Source: Sthenelais limicola | Lineage: Eukaryota > Annelida > Polychaeta > Phyllodocida > Sigalionidae | Reading direction: 5' to 3' | DNA length: 64,000 bases | NCBI GenBank assembly: GCA_942159475.1 | Contig: OW804096.1 | Span: forward strand, 130,934,941 to 130,998,940 | In this document: positions 45,865 through 58,371 of the stretch, one piece after another | How positions within the stretch are numbered: position 1 is the first letter of the stretch | How the letters are laid out: the number at the start of each line of letters is the position of its first letter | Notes under the pieces: model-generated | The model's input: only the letters and a program-made list of their open reading frames with translations | Database searches by the model: none | Told to the model about the DNA's origin: nothing | Made by a program: the position numbers and the translations under genes

Positions 45865-45927
45865 ATATAATTATAAATAATGAATAGATATTTGTACCAA
45901 AAAGAAATCCATCCACCGCCGCGCAGT
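45865..45927 (+). repeat. Source-like copy of a 63-bp segment (B)
   Basis: Identical to 47587-47649, which interrupts a 148-bp direct duplication. It runs from ATATAATTATAAATAATGAA to CCGCCGCGCAGT. Confidence 0.85.
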
Positions 45928-45948
45928 ATATGAATACACCCAACAACA

Positions 45949-46165
45949 ATAACCTATACCCTATTCTTATTCTATCCCCTTATACCCCTCCCCCCTACCC
46001 CTCCCACCTACCCCACCCCCCACCCCATCCCACACGCACCTACACCTCCCCCCACCCGCCCATTCTCTAACACACACACACACCTCACCTGCCTCCTCAC
46101 TTCTTACCACCCAATGGTGACAACTCTATATATTACTTCACACCTATCCCCCATCCACACACACC
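45949..46165 (+). repeat. C-rich, G-poor strand-asymmetric tract
   Basis: CCCCTCCCCCCTACCCCTCC-type sequence with (CA)n. The complementary strand has many G runs that could form quadruplexes. No gene. Confidence 0.8.
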
Positions 46166-46223
46166 ACTATGGAGCACTATATACTCAAACCATATTCTAT
46201 CAACTCGACTATAGTTTATGACA

Positions 46224-46560
46224 GGTTAATTAGACACCGGTGTTTTCTCTCTGATGTCGAGGAGTGGAAGAGGGAATGACCAATATTTCTTGTTAATCTG
46301 TTAACACCCTCATAAAAGAACAGCTGGGCCATGGTATGGCTCTGCCCCCTCGACCAAATTGTTATGGTCATTCCTCCTGTCTTAGCAGTAATAGGATATC
46401 AGATCTCTCATCCCGTTCTGGTCTACCGGCAGAGGCGGTGGTGGGTGACATAAAATGGTCAATATATATGGTCTGTCCCCCCAATTCCTTCTTCGACCTC
46501 CCTCCTTTACTGTCAAGGAATAGGGCGCTAAACTATATAAACCCTCATTCATCACTATTT
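46224..46560. repeat. Dispersed repeat related to 20400-20500 and 21756-21990
   Basis: Contains TTTTCTCTCTGATGTCGA, CCTCATAAAA, TTCCTCCTGTCTTA and CAAGGAATAGGGCGCTAAAC in order, the blocks that appear separately around 20.4 and 21.8 kb. It may be the fuller copy of that family. Confidence 0.5.
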
Positions 46561-46566
46561 ATATTT

Positions 46567-46606
46567 AATTATCAGGAGTGACCTTCAATTATCAGGAGTG
46601 ACCTTC
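46567..46606 (+). repeat. 20-bp tandem duplication
   Basis: AATTATCAGGAGTGACCTTC occurs twice in succession. Confidence 0.9.
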
Positions 46607-46889
46607 AAAAATGAAGTAAAGACACTTCAAACAACAATGAAATTAGTAGACAGCTTAATCAAAACCTTGTTTAACAATACAAAACAAAACAGGCTCAATA
46701 TATTGTTACAGGAAGGCAGACAAGTCTCCCTTGTTAGAATGACTGCTGTGACCCTGGTTCTTGGAAGTCACTCAGTCCACACATCACAATACATAAATCT
46801 ATCCACACCCCTCATCTCATCTGTGGATGGGTGGGATGCATGGGACGACTTAACCTGTCAACACCTTTCCACTATTTTATGTCTATTTT

Positions 46890-47080
46890 ACTGCTTGTCT
46901 TGTATATAAGGCCCAGTGTGGGCCGGATAAGATTGTCACTCCCTGTTGACCATTCCATGGATGATGATGTGAACCTGTGTGAAGAATAAAGCCTTGCTGA
47001 AACCATATTCCTCTTCTCTGATGTCTGACTAGATCGGGCCAAACTGTCTGAACCCAAGGTCACAAGCACCTTTGCCATGT
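46890..47080 (+). mobile_element. Possible degraded LTR (TATA and polyA signal)
   Basis: TATATAAGGCCCAGTG near 46904 is followed by AATAAAGCC near 46986, a spacing like the U3/R/U5 core of an LTR. The outer boundaries and partner were not found. Confidence 0.25.
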
Positions 47081-47438
47081 AAGTTACTTATCTCGCTAAG
47101 TCCCTCCTCTGTGTTAGCTGCCGCGCTACCCCTGATAGCTAACCATTGGAATGGACTATGTAATTGAACCTAACTTAGAACAACTTTGGGATGAACCAAC
47201 CCCTAGAAACCAATGATCTCCCCTTCTTCCTCCTAGCGGTCAAATAACGAATAGCATTAATTCCCACTCCAACAATATATGAGATGGAGAAATATGATTG
47301 CCTATTCCAAACGGCATGCTACCAGCTTTTTCACTCACAATATTGAGAATTCTGAACAATAGTGGCTTTATCTTTTACCGTTTTACCCTGGGGAGCACCA
47401 ACAGCCTACTATTTAGAACATTCTATTGAGTCCCATAT

Positions 47439-47796
47439 TTTAGTGCATGGTATGAAATCAGTCGTAACAATTTCTCTTTAATAACTTTAAAATTATAAAT
47501 GGTTGAAATCCTCAGTTGATTATTAGAACTTCATTGTACAATGTACTTGTTTGTTGATAACTCAACTGTCGTTATTACAGAAGATGATATAATTATAAAT
47601 AATGAATAGATATTTGTACCAAAAAGAAATCCATCCACCGCCGCGCAGTTTAGTGCATGGTATGAAATCAGTCGTAACAATTTCTCTTTAATAACTTTAA
47701 AATTATAAATGGTTGAAATCCTCAGTTGATTATTAGAACTTCATTGTACAATGTACTTGTTTGTTGATAACTCAACTGTCGTTATTACAGAAGATG
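47439..47796 (+). repeat. A-B-A nested duplication
   Basis: A 148-bp segment occurs at 47439-47586 and again at 47649-47796 with no difference seen. A 63-bp segment identical to 45865-45927 lies between them. This could be a real rearrangement or an assembly join of two haplotypes. Confidence 0.85.
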
Positions 47797-50722
47797 TGCT
47801 GTATAAAAATACCAAATAAAAAAAAAAGAAAAGAAAAATGTTTTAATGCTTAAATTATTAATCCATATCTTCCTTGTAGATTTTGGTGTAGGCGCTTTAT
47901 ATTCCCCATCAAATTTGGCCTCAGGGGATAATGAAATATTACCTTTGCAAGGATTACATTATTACCACTCTGATTGGCACTTGATATAGTACGGAAATTC
48001 AAATCCAAAATCTCAAATACATTATGGCCACAAGGCTTCAATTTAATTTGCTGGCATTGTCTGGCAGTGGAGGTGAATGACGTCACCATTTTTCATTACC
48101 CAATCTCAAATTCTACAGCGATTATGGAATGGTTCCTGAACATTCTTGATTGAGAGGAAACGGTGTTTAGTAGACTAGCTAACGAGCATATATATATAAT
48201 ACTTTTATTCAAGATTCAAGATACAGTTACATTCATTATAGTATGATATGAAGTGATTCATGGTTAACCGTATTTGCAAAATCTAGGAAGTGGGTTAGGA
48301 CCTCTACATTAATGCGACCTCCCATTAAACAATATGATAATAAAATAATTTCAATTCTCATTTCTTAATGCTAACAAGTTGCTTTAAATTTGCCTGATAA
48401 TCCTACTCGCGGCTGGAATATTCAGCAATCCTAATATAGTTCGCTATTCATTTGTTCATTTTATAAAAGAGACCACATGATATACTTCATATGTTTCTTA
48501 GAGTCTGTCATTTATATCTAGTTTTGTTGAACATTAAGCATGAGTTAACATGAAGCACTTCAGGGTTTCATGGGCTACGGGTATCAAAACCTGATGAATG
48601 TATGGTTAAGCTTATTAGGCCCGTCTGATTGGAGGCCTCCACAATCATGGCAAAAGATAACTAAATTGAGCAGTGCCAACTGTTGAACGCTTGTCTCAGG
48701 GACCTTAAGGTTTTATGGTTCTTTTGAATTGACAATTTACTGCTGAAAAGCATTCATCGAAAGTTTCACAATAACTTTGTGCCATATTCGGATAAGCTTC
48801 TAGCATAGCCAGCTACCTCATGCAATAGTTAGAATTAAATGCCTGAAAGCTTATATTGTTTTACATGTTCTTTTAGAAGCCTTTATCTTGTTGTTTATGG
48901 GACTAGCGGCAGGGTGGGTGGCACATTTTATTCATTACCCTGACCATCACATACATAGCAAGCTAAACATGTTGAGTAGGAGTAAAAATGCTTTGATTTG
49001 TTGGTAGTATGTGACAGATTTTTCCCTGCAAAACCTTTCAAAATCTTGTACGTTTCTGAATTGTTGAATCATTGATTACCCATTAGGTCTGGCTTGTAAA
49101 CCTCTGGCAAAGATTTCATAATGTCTTTTGATATCACAATGGATGGTTGTACACAACACTATAGCGTGAACTCCTCCTTTATTGAAATAAAATATCATAT
49201 GGTTTATTGACATGTCAACAGTACAATATGTTTAACAAGAATAGGACAGAATGTCAGATTTGTGAAATTGACAAAATAATCATTGATAATCTATTGCAGT
49301 CATTCTCTTTAACATGCTCTGATATATCCAGTGATATGAGCAGTACAATGCTTATTCAATATTAGTGTAGGCCCGGTACCAGACACACTGCATCTTAGTC
49401 CAAATTTATTTGGACAACATGATTTGGTGAGGTGACTCAGGCTTCAAAGCTATTCAGCTAGCATACATTCTGTCAGGAACACAATTGGAAATCCCATTTA
49501 ACATATAATTTTAATTCATGGGGATGCTGTTGCAAAGTATCAATTGGTCTTTGTATATATGGGATGTTTTGATTTGTTTATCATAGTTTTGCATTGGAAC
49601 TACTGGTAGAGTGTTGCCTCAATTTTTTTAGTAACTTACAATCAGTTACAACTGTCAGTGCATTTCCTATGGGAGCCGGTTAGAACCCATATTATGGAGG
49701 AGGTATTTTTTGCCAATTCACCGGAAATTATAGTGGGCTAAAGTTGTGCTATCAGAGTTTTTTTTTTAAAAATCCCGATGAAAACGTTTTCTGCTGTGGA
49801 TTCATCAAATACTATCTGTTATATTAAAGTAATTAAAGATAGTGAGTAGACCTGTAGGCCTACATAAAGTTTTAAACAGGCATTGTATTGTCATAGTCAA
49901 GGGTAACAAACTTTTATAACCCATGGACCAACTAAGTTAGCATTCAGAGGGTCTCTTTCCCAAAGCCCTTGAAAGAAAATCAGGGCTATGATCCGTGATG
50001 AAGAGCCAGGAACCTGCATAGAGCTAAATGAAAACAGCCACCCAATATTATTTCCCTATGTTTTGAAAGTATGGAGAGGACATGTAATCTTTAATCCTAT
50101 TATCGGAAATACTTCTTTTCATCATTTTCAACACCAGACGATCCACATATGTCACTATTTTCCACATTTTGAATCTAGAATATCAATTAACATTTGAATT
50201 GGAACTAGTTTGAGCATACCTCTCAGCTTACCTTACCTTGCTTATTTCAATTCTGCATTCATTTAAGGCCAATATATCTAACACTTACAAAAAATAGGTA
50301 CTATCCATCATGGATGTTTCCAGACGTTGCCTGCCTTTAAGTGACAAGGGAAATGATTAATAATGCATCATCAATAATTACATCATTTCTATGGTAATCA
50401 AGAAGTCTAATAATTGAGCGGAAATATATTTCCATGGGCACTACTTAGCAGAGTTGGGGGACGAGGTTGAGCTCGGCTCTCCACTGATCTTGAAACATAT
50501 CTCTAAATAAAGGAATGAATAGAAATGACAAGCCAAAGAGACACTTCATAATGCATTGACACATCTTTGAGATGTGAATTATGTGGATATAATAATGAAA
50601 TTACAGATCCCGGGTCTGGCTCATTATTATAGAGATTAAAGCACAGTGATGTAATCTTTATGTGTCTGTCGACAGCAATTATACTGTCTGGTGACCTTCT
50701 GTGACACTGTATTTCTAGGCCC
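47797..50722. other. Intergenic, no gene recognised
   Basis: AT-rich with short frames only. No repeat family beyond low complexity was recognised. Confidence 0.5.
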
Positions 50723-50966
50723 ATATGGGTCAGATTTTCAGAAAATGTACAATTGGCAGCTCTACAGATTTAGGAAATTCTGCTAAATGAGGCCGAGAAA
50801 TGATAAATACCGGGTATATCTGAGTATATTTAGTGTCGCGTTGATTTACAGTATGTGTTTTGCTATGTTAAACTGCATTTTGAAGCTCATTTCTGTCTTA
50901 ATTTGTGGTTTATTTGAGAGGGTTGGAGAAGGTGAATTGTACATTTTATGAAAATCTGACCCATAT
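50723..50966 (+). mobile_element. MITE family 2, copy d
   Basis: ATATGGGTCAGATTTTCAGA at the left and TGAAAATCTGACCCATAT at the right, with the interior collinear with the copies in the SLCO introns. Confidence 0.85.
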
Positions 50967-51336
50967 AATCCATTCACAGTTATTCTGCCTGTGCAGTACA
51001 ACTGCTGCCGTGATATTGTATATCATTTCCCTCAATTTCAATTCTTTAAAAAAATAATTTTAGTACGATTGAAACGATTAAATCAAGTTTAAATCGTGAT
51101 GGTACCGATGGCGTTTATATTTCAAGTCACTCATTATTCCTCCAGCCGAGACTAAAATAAATAATTATTGCAATAACGTGATGAAAGGATGTAATCAAAT
51201 CTTTACTGGATATATTCTGCGTTCATTGTTTTTATGGCAATATCTTCCACATATAGTCGGAGACCTGCCCTGTTATTAAAACGGTTAAGTCCTACGTTCC
51301 GGGTAGTTTATATTGTCAATAAGATTAAATTACCTG

Positions 51337-51446
51337 AAGGCCCTAGCTATAGTCCAATAAGCCGATTTTCATTAGATTTTGCGCCGTAGAGGACCCTTTT
51401 CACTAAATTCAGTGAGAATCGCATGAGAATCGGATTAATTAACGGC
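51337..51446. mobile_element. Foldback MITE family 4, copy b
   Basis: A diverged relative of 39158-39273. It shares AAGCCGATT, TTTTGCGCCG.AGAGG and AGTGAGAATCGCATGAGAAT. The outer termini are weaker. Confidence 0.7.
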
Positions 51447-51669
51447 CAGATTTAAGTTACACGTATGGTACCATATTGTAATATATTGTCGATAGTTGTC
51501 CCCCTCCGTCCATAATACCATCCCATCAGACCATTGCACTGATGTTATGGCATTCTGTAAGAGGCCTACTTTATGTATATACATGTATGTAGTCTCATAC
51601 CTTTGGCATATTATCGAAGAATAACCTTCTCCTTCCATGATATAATTAGTTCATACCTTTGGTATAATG

Positions 51670-51780
51670 ACAGTCAGAGGGGGTCAATTTTCGATGGAGA
51701 GGGTCATATTTTGATTGCCGAAAATCGACCCATGGGTCACTTAATTTCCGAAGGGGGTCATTTTTCGATCTGACACCGTC
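51670..51780. repeat. GGGTCA-TTTTCGAT repeat
   Basis: GGGGGTCAATTTTCGAT, GAAAATCGACCC and GGGGGTCATTTTTCGAT occur within 100 bases in direct and inverted orientation. It is probably a short transposable-element remnant. Confidence 0.45.
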
Positions 51781-53520
51781 TGGCCTTTGCAACAAGACCC
51801 CATTACACAGGTCATCCAAGCAGGCCATCCAAATATGTTCTCAGCTTACGCAGTTTAATCAGGATCCCTTGAGGTTCCACACTCATCTTATTCCCACAAA
51901 GAAGCAAAAGTCTCAAATCGCAAATCCCATCTCAAATCAAAGGCGACCAAAGATATTTGTCTTCGTTTCACACACCCCAGTATTTTTCTTTTTAGCAATA
52001 TAATATTTCTAACTAAATGTACAGGTTTCTTTGGTATTATGTACCTTCGATTTTTACATCGATTTTAACCCACTTAGCGTTGTTCTTTTAGGTGCTTGAT
52101 ATTTATTCGGACATACCTTGGGAACTATGTCAGAAAGCCATCTGCATTAAAGCTATGTTCAATCGTTATAATCCATGTACGGTATATTGAATCATATACA
52201 TTATAAATGATATAAAGTGATATTACCTCCTTGCTATGGTGAATGGGCATACATGCCGCAATAAACAAAACAAAACTATATATCCAGTCTCTGCCCGCTT
52301 TGTTTTGGGCCTTAACTCACCTTCATTTATATATAAAAAAAATGCAGTACTATAGTCAATAGCTGATTAGCCTGGTCACAGTCAGGAAAACACCTTTTTT
52401 TTTAAAGATTTTATTTAAACTTGGGTTGCCGACTCCCCTTCGGTCCAAGATACAAAAAGAATTTTTTTTATACATAGACAGACGTATTCAATATCATTTT
52501 TCACCAAGAAGAGATGATGATAATTGCTGTTGATAGCCCTACTGGAGTGTTGTGATTCGATTTGTTGATGTGGTCCATATAAGGTCTAATAAAAGAATAG
52601 ATACAAGATCATAGATCAAGATACAAAGAGATGTAGTAATATTCAAATCATGTACAATTTCCATTCCAATTTATTTCTCTGCTCTGCCACAAGGAGTAAT
52701 TTGGCTTACTCTGTGATTAGCTGGAAACTTGGAATACGGGAAATCTGGAAAGAACCATAGTTATAGGTTTTAGTGGGGACCATCCCCGGGCAATGCGAAC
52801 AGCGAATGAAAAGAAGAGGTGTACATTGACCAATAATCAGTATATCAACACTTTAGTTCAGGAAAGTGCCTGGATTCTCAGGGTACATCGATCACACCAG
52901 CATCATTACGTAGCTCATCCAAGAAGCTAAGGTTAGCAAGAAGGACCTGATTGGATATGGTTGGATTTTTATTTAATACCTATGGAGAAACGATCACACG
53001 CTTATATAGAAGAGGCACTTAGTTACTGTCATTAACGGTCTTGGGGTTAAATTAAAATGATTAATATATGTTTTCGCCTCGGATCTTTTCACCAAGCAGT
53101 GCACCAGCAACTCAAGAGTTACTACAGTGGTATAACTCCAGCGTTTTATAATCAGGAACTTCACAACATCACGAATGGTAAAAACTTCAAAAGGTGGCAT
53201 AATTACTGGATGCAAAGTCTCAGTTATCCTTTTTGTCATGGGCTGGGCATGAACATGATCATCAAGGCTGGAGAGTCAAACACCAGGGGCCCAAAACTTC
53301 TAACATCATGACAACTACCAAGCAGAGATATACTACTCACCCAAATATATAATTATATAAAAACCTGTCCTGCAATAAAAATAGCTACTATTATTGTAGA
53401 CATGTTGCAATGCTGGGTTTTAGTGCTGCCTTTGTTGTAGGCAAGTGGCCAAGCCGATTTTAAGGTTAACCGAACATAGGGGAACTTTGGTCCAGAATTA
53501 GCTTCACGTAGTTGCACACG
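51781..53520. other. Intergenic, no gene recognised
   Basis: Short frames, including 53057-53311 (84 residues), match nothing recognised. Contains retroposon-end copy 2 (52396-52450). Confidence 0.45.
52396..52450 (-). repeat. Retroposon 3'-end-like repeat, copy 2
   Basis: TTTTTTTAAAGATTTTATTT, ACTTGGGTT and CCGACTCCCCTTCGGTCC match 42415-42490. The minus strand ends in an A-rich tail. Confidence 0.5.
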
Positions 53521-53529
53521 GAGGAAGGG

Positions 53530-53830
53530 AGATCAATTCACAAGGGGATCTTTTTATGAAAAGGAGTTATTGGCATTGGCGCTCCTACCACGTGCACTGA
53601 GAGTTTAGGAACTTTTTTCCAAAAGCAAAAGGTGTGATGGCTAAACAATTTTCCTGGCACGGCTTTCTCTGACTGTTTGATGAAGAGTATGTACCGTACA
53701 CTGACGTTTATCAAGCATGTCCTAACTTTTGCCGGGAAGTTAAACCTTATGACTTCTTCTAGACTTCTTAATACAGATTTTCCGGTGTATTACCTAGCCA
53801 AGGGATTTTCCACACCAGATTGATTGGCCA
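53530..53830 (+). pseudogene. Possible decayed Ty3-type pol trace
   Basis: One frame reads YEKELLALALLPRALR, like the RNase H end of Ty3/Gypsy pol (Y.KELLA). About 30 codons on, another frame reads FSWHGF and then ACPNFC, loosely like the integrase HHCC zinc region. Stops and frame changes break it and the spacing is too short, so this may be coincidence. Confidence 0.2.
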
Positions 53831-54399
53831 TTTTGTGTTGAACCCGTCACGATAATGACTTCTATATATAGGGCGCTGAAAGTGGAAGTACTAGCAGGTA
53901 AAATTACGGCCTATCTTGCTGTGACAGGACTTGCAGCAATTGCTTACATGTCAAGAGGTGTGGGGCTTATAGATGTCGAAGGTCGATGGGGTCTATATAG
54001 CACCCAAAGTAACCATGGCAACCCGGAAATCCCCCAATGTCTTCAGATTACATCCCTTCATTGCCATTTAAATCACTTCAATCAAAACTGGAGAAAAAGA
54101 TTCGTTCCATCATTAGAGTTTAGCGAGTAATAAGGACTTAGGTACTGAGTAATTCTAAGATATTGACATCGTTGCAAGATCGCTCAAATTAACGCGTACG
54201 GGGGGCATGTCATGATTGTTAGACAGCTCTTACACCGACCTTCTAATTAGATGCCCTGTTCATTACTGCTTCACATGATCTCTTAAACTTTCTAGGAATT
54301 GAATTCATACCAGCTCTGAGGTAACGTTATACTTTGTGGTTGACATTCACATGGATCCGCCCGCCTCCCACTATTGCCTCCTCCTCCACTCTATGTTGT

Positions 54400-54620
54400 G
54401 GGTGTGTGAGACAGAGGGGAGAGGACAGTCTAGACCCAAACTTGAGAGAGTCCCTTCAAACGAAGGGAAAGCCTCTCGCCTCAAACCGCAAAGAGTCATT
54501 ATGATTCCATTAAGACAGCAAAATGTCATCATATTCCAATTAAAACGCCTAGTTCTAGGACAAGAAACAGATTAGCGAGGTAGGCTGATATACCATTCTT
54601 ATCTGATCTGAGGGTTTGGA
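54400..54620. repeat. Dispersed repeat (shared with intron 3, 31800-32190)
   Basis: Carries the TCAAACGAAGGGAAAGCCTC, CGCCTCAAACCGCAAAGA and CTTATCTGATCTGAGGG blocks that match the SLCO intron 3 copy. Confidence 0.5.
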
Positions 54621-55175
54621 CTTAGACTGAGGAAGCAATGTTAATGTACACTACATGATCTTAGAGTAATAATTATGACCTTCAATTCGATAACGCTGTG
54701 TTCTGTATCACTCACTTCCTAAATAATAAAAGATTCAATAATTTATTGAAACGAGTTGCTCGCTTCACCGTGCTATTAAACAGGTGAGGGCAAAGTAGCC
54801 AGATATTCAGAAGAAACAAACTGGCTGGATGCACCGTTTTCAGTCCATAGTCCCCCGAGAACTAAACTTGGCTGACTAATGGGGGAATTCAGGAGAAAAT
54901 AAAAGTACTTAACCGTAAATAATAAAGATTAAATATTTTAATTTGGATCACTTGTGTCTAATTACAGATCAGTGTTGAAGACCAATTCATACTTTATAAT
55001 CTTTTATTCATAAATAGAAATAGACCACTGGTCTCAAACCAAATTAAAATCCACAATATTCACATGTCATCTTTACTATTGAATTGTCGATTTAACCAGA
55101 GCTTGATTCTAAATTGGTTTCTCTTGATATGAGGGCCTGCTACATTGATGCACTTCGGACTTTCATTTATTTTCG
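54621..55175. other. Intergenic, upstream of the signal-peptide-like exon
   Basis: AT-rich with no other exon recognised. No TATA box could be tied to 55176 with confidence. Confidence 0.4.
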
Positions 55176-55281
55176 ATGGCTTTAATCCACGCTCTGTTGT
55201 CCATGTTATACGCTATCGGAATAGCAGCACCAAAGGCCGCTGTTTGTTTCGATGGTATTGATAACGGTCCATGTCCTCAAG
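55176..55281 (+). CDS. Candidate first exon of a secreted protein (signal peptide)
   Basis: ATG at 55176 opens a 35-codon frame that ends at a donor CAAG|GTACCC in phase 1. The product begins MALIHALLSMLYAIGIAAPK, a good signal peptide with a likely cleavage after ..PKAA. The start of a mature chain follows with two cysteines (VCFDGIDNGPCPQ). A phase-1 intron right after a signal peptide is common in secreted modular animal proteins. No partner exon could be identified downstream in the window, so this could be the 5' end of a gene extending right, a dead exon, or chance. No family was recognised. Confidence 0.35.
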
Positions 55282-57002
55282 GTACCCTATCTGTTTCAAT
55301 AATTCATGCTCAATCAACAACATGAATAGACCCATGTTTGAGATTTCAATACAGCCACAGCTATTCGATCAGCTATTACGACAACGAAATTGATCAAATT
55401 TTAAATTTGTTTGGCCTACAGGATTAAAGTTATCAATAATTATTTTGCTACTGTCATATGATTATACAAACGAAGTGTCGAATCAGCCAAAATAAATTGA
55501 TCGCCGATGAACGATAATAAATGAAACAACAGCACTATTAAGCCATTGCAGATCACGGCTGACAGTGACACAAGGAACAGACACTGCTTGGTGGCAGGTG
55601 TGGGGCAACGCTATAAAAATAGTCGCAAGTGATAGTTGCCGTACAGGAGCGCATCGCGAGCGCAACGCCATAATTGGTTATAGATCATCTAAGATGGCAA
55701 ATTCTATATTTCTACATTTATAACTACTTGCAATCAAATGTATTTATACAGACATTATGCGAGAAACTCGCATAGACCCCTCAGACCCCTCTGCGCAAAA
55801 ATTGTTTTTAAATTGTAAAATTATTGCTATTCAGTATTTTTATTTCTCTTTTTATACAGTTACATTAAAAATTGAGAGAAAAGGGTCCTTAAGTCAACAT
55901 CGTTGTTCTTCCCAGAAGCATATTGATACATTAGCACTAGTTTAGAGAATTGGTACAGTTATTAATGAATATACAATCTTACAATTAACATAAATGAATA
56001 AATAAATAAATTGATTAATGAAGGATAAGGGCTTGTTGCCGCCTTTCAACAATAACAGCAGTAAGTAATGCTAGTTACAACTATTTTCTAATTACTTTAC
56101 TATTTATTATCCCACTTTAAGGGATTTTGTGTGCAAAAAGGCCATGCAATATTCACGATATGGGAACGCTGAAAATAATAGCCTGCAATAACCATCTCTG
56201 AGCATGCAATAACCAACATGTCTGACCATGCAATTGCGGTCTCTGAACATGTCTGACCATGCAATAACCAACATGTCTGACCATGCAGACAAAATTATTT
56301 CCCCTGTCTTTGATGTTAGCCTTGCTAAAGTTAACACAATTGGAAAGTTTACCATACATTAACCTACTGGACTGGAAATTTTACTATATTCTTAAGAGAA
56401 ATTGGTAAAATGATGACTTTACTTGGAAGTTTTTCATGCAATATACACAGCTCTCCTTGAAAGATTGTGGCCCTGACAGTTTGCAACCTGACACTAAGGG
56501 ATGTGGTTGAATGGTCATTTATTGGTACTCCATAAAACCTTGCTCTCCATGGTTATTTATTGGTAGTCCATAAAATTAACTGGTCACACATGTTTTACTT
56601 TATGACCCACCCAGCTTAGGAAAAAGATCTTAATCAATAATTGATATTCAAACATATTTCAGTATTCTAGATTCATATAGCTCATGTTTTATGCATCATT
56701 TTGCTAGTTTCAGCATTTTTCTGTGACTATTTTAAGTGGAAATATAACTTTGTTACTGGTGACACAGTAGGGGAAGCAAAAATTAGGAACAAGCCCTATC
56801 CCCCTGAAAATTAAAGGTTCAATTGATTCAGTAATAGGAGGTCGATATCTACAGTGCACTAATCCTTAAAAAGAAAGTATATTTTAAAGTTCTCATTTTA
56901 GTTTTAAATGAGGAGTTCGTTCTAATTGTTTGGATGTAGGTATTTACATCCGTTGGACAATCTGAATTCAAGTTGTGTGGTTATCCTGTACAATTGTAAA
57001 TT
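55282..57002. other. Intergenic or intron, no further exon recognised
   Basis: Contains a short tandem duplication at 56185-56287 built on CATGCAATAACCAACATGTC. An open frame behind a plausible acceptor (after 55751) has no recognisable domain. Confidence 0.4.
56185..56287 (+). repeat. Imperfect tandem repeat
   Basis: CATGCAATAACCAACATGTC and TGACCATGCAA blocks recur about three times. Confidence 0.75.
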
Positions 57003-57146
57003 AAATTAATAGTTGACTGATTGAAGGTAACTCAACTGAAACAAACCATGTTATTGATTTTGAAGTCTTTTATTTGGCGACCCTGACGTGTTTCGCCTTT
57101 CTTGGGCTTCTTCAGAGGGTCTTCTTTCTTGGGCTTCTTCAGAGAC
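57003..57146 (-). repeat. Dispersed repeat with hammerhead-like core, copy 2
   Basis: Matches 32684-32810. The core on the minus strand (57080-57120) differs in stem III (ACACGTC for ACGCGTC) but keeps the ACCCT/AGGGT stem, CTGAAGA, the GCC/GGC stem and GAAA. A partial second core follows at 57121-57146. Confidence 0.6.
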
Positions 57147-57436
57147 TAAATTAGATTTCTAAGAAATAGGAAAAAAATCAACGGGTCCCTGTTCTCGTTT
57201 TTTCGAGTTTAAAGTTATTTCTCTTGATCAATTTGTTGAAATTGATTTTTATTTTTTGTCAGTTTTCCTCTTTGTATTTAGGGAATCTCTTTCTATTAGG
57301 GAAATCAGACTATTTTTCTCTTACAAAACCACTAGATTTCAAGTATTTGGATAAATTAACCCAACATTCCCTGGGGAGGCTGGGCTTGAAAGGGTTAAAG
57401 ACTGCAGATCAGTAATCTAGGTAGTAGATACACTCT

Positions 57437-57513
57437 AAGAAAAAAGGATTCTTTAAGGTTCTCTGGGGAACCTTATGGTTCCTTTAGGAAAGAAATAATG
57501 TTCAAAGAACCCG
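57437..57513. repeat. GGTTCT/AAGAACC hairpin repeat
   Basis: AAGGTTCTCTGGGGAACCTT and the TTCCTTTAGGAA and AAAGAACCC blocks are self-complementary. It is a foldback-type short repeat. Confidence 0.5.
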
Positions 57514-57677
57514 GAAGAGACTAGATACTAGACGCCTATTACATGTATGATCTTTTAATTCTAACACTAGTGACATGTATGTGTGCTATATGAATATATA
57601 GGAATATATGTGGCGGAACCTGATTACCTTCCTGCCAGTGACTGTCACCTGACTATTCTGGTCATTCCTCACGCCAA

Positions 57678-58371
57678 TGTTAATGTCCCAATTTATTTTT
57701 AATAATATTTGAGCCTATGTATATGTTCTATTTATATGTGTGTTACTTGTTTACTTATTCTGGTCGATCGTTCGAGAGGTGGTAGGGAGGGGGTCTGACC
57801 CCTGGGCGGAGAGAGCTGGTGCAATGGCTCTGGATGATGAAATCCCCCAGCGACATTGCATGTGAGCTACTCCGCCATTAATCTGGAGGCTGATGCAATG
57901 GGCAGTGCTTTCTCAACAGCCTGGGTGGCTGACAAAATAACCACTGAACATTGCAGTACGCCCATGAAGGATGATGAAATGCATCCCATATCTGTTGCAA
58001 TGCTTAGAGTATATAAGGGCCCCCAGTCTCTATATAGACAGACTTCTCCTGAAGAGCTGTACTACCTTATGCTGTATAATGAAGAACTGACTGGAAGCCC
58101 TGCCACCTCGAACACTGACCATGCTTTAACTTGCTACACATGAACATTGTGTTATATTGAAGTCTAATAAAAGAAGCCATTCTGTACTCCACGCCTTACT
58201 TTATACCTACTGATACTACAAGCCAAGCACAATATCCAATCGAGACATCTATCCATTCGAAGCTACCCCTATTTATAAGTACACAACGCAAGATCCAAGT
58301 AATTAGAGTAACTCCTTAATCCAATAGTAGTAATGCCTTATTGTAGTGTCTAAGCTCTACAGACATTAACA
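57678..58371 (+). mobile_element. Solo LTR of the same retrotransposon family (694 bp)
   Basis: Begins TGTTAATGTC and ends GACATTAACA, a perfect terminal inverted repeat. CCAA duplications flank it (57674-57677 and 58372-58375). Its start, the TGATGCAAT site (57891-57899), TATATAAG (58010-58017), AATAAA (58166-58171) and U5 align with the LTRs at 2897 and 14736 but have diverged clearly. LTR-LTR recombination after insertion explains a lone LTR with intact duplications. The 95-residue frame inside (57856-58143) is LTR sequence and not a gene. Confidence 0.9.
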
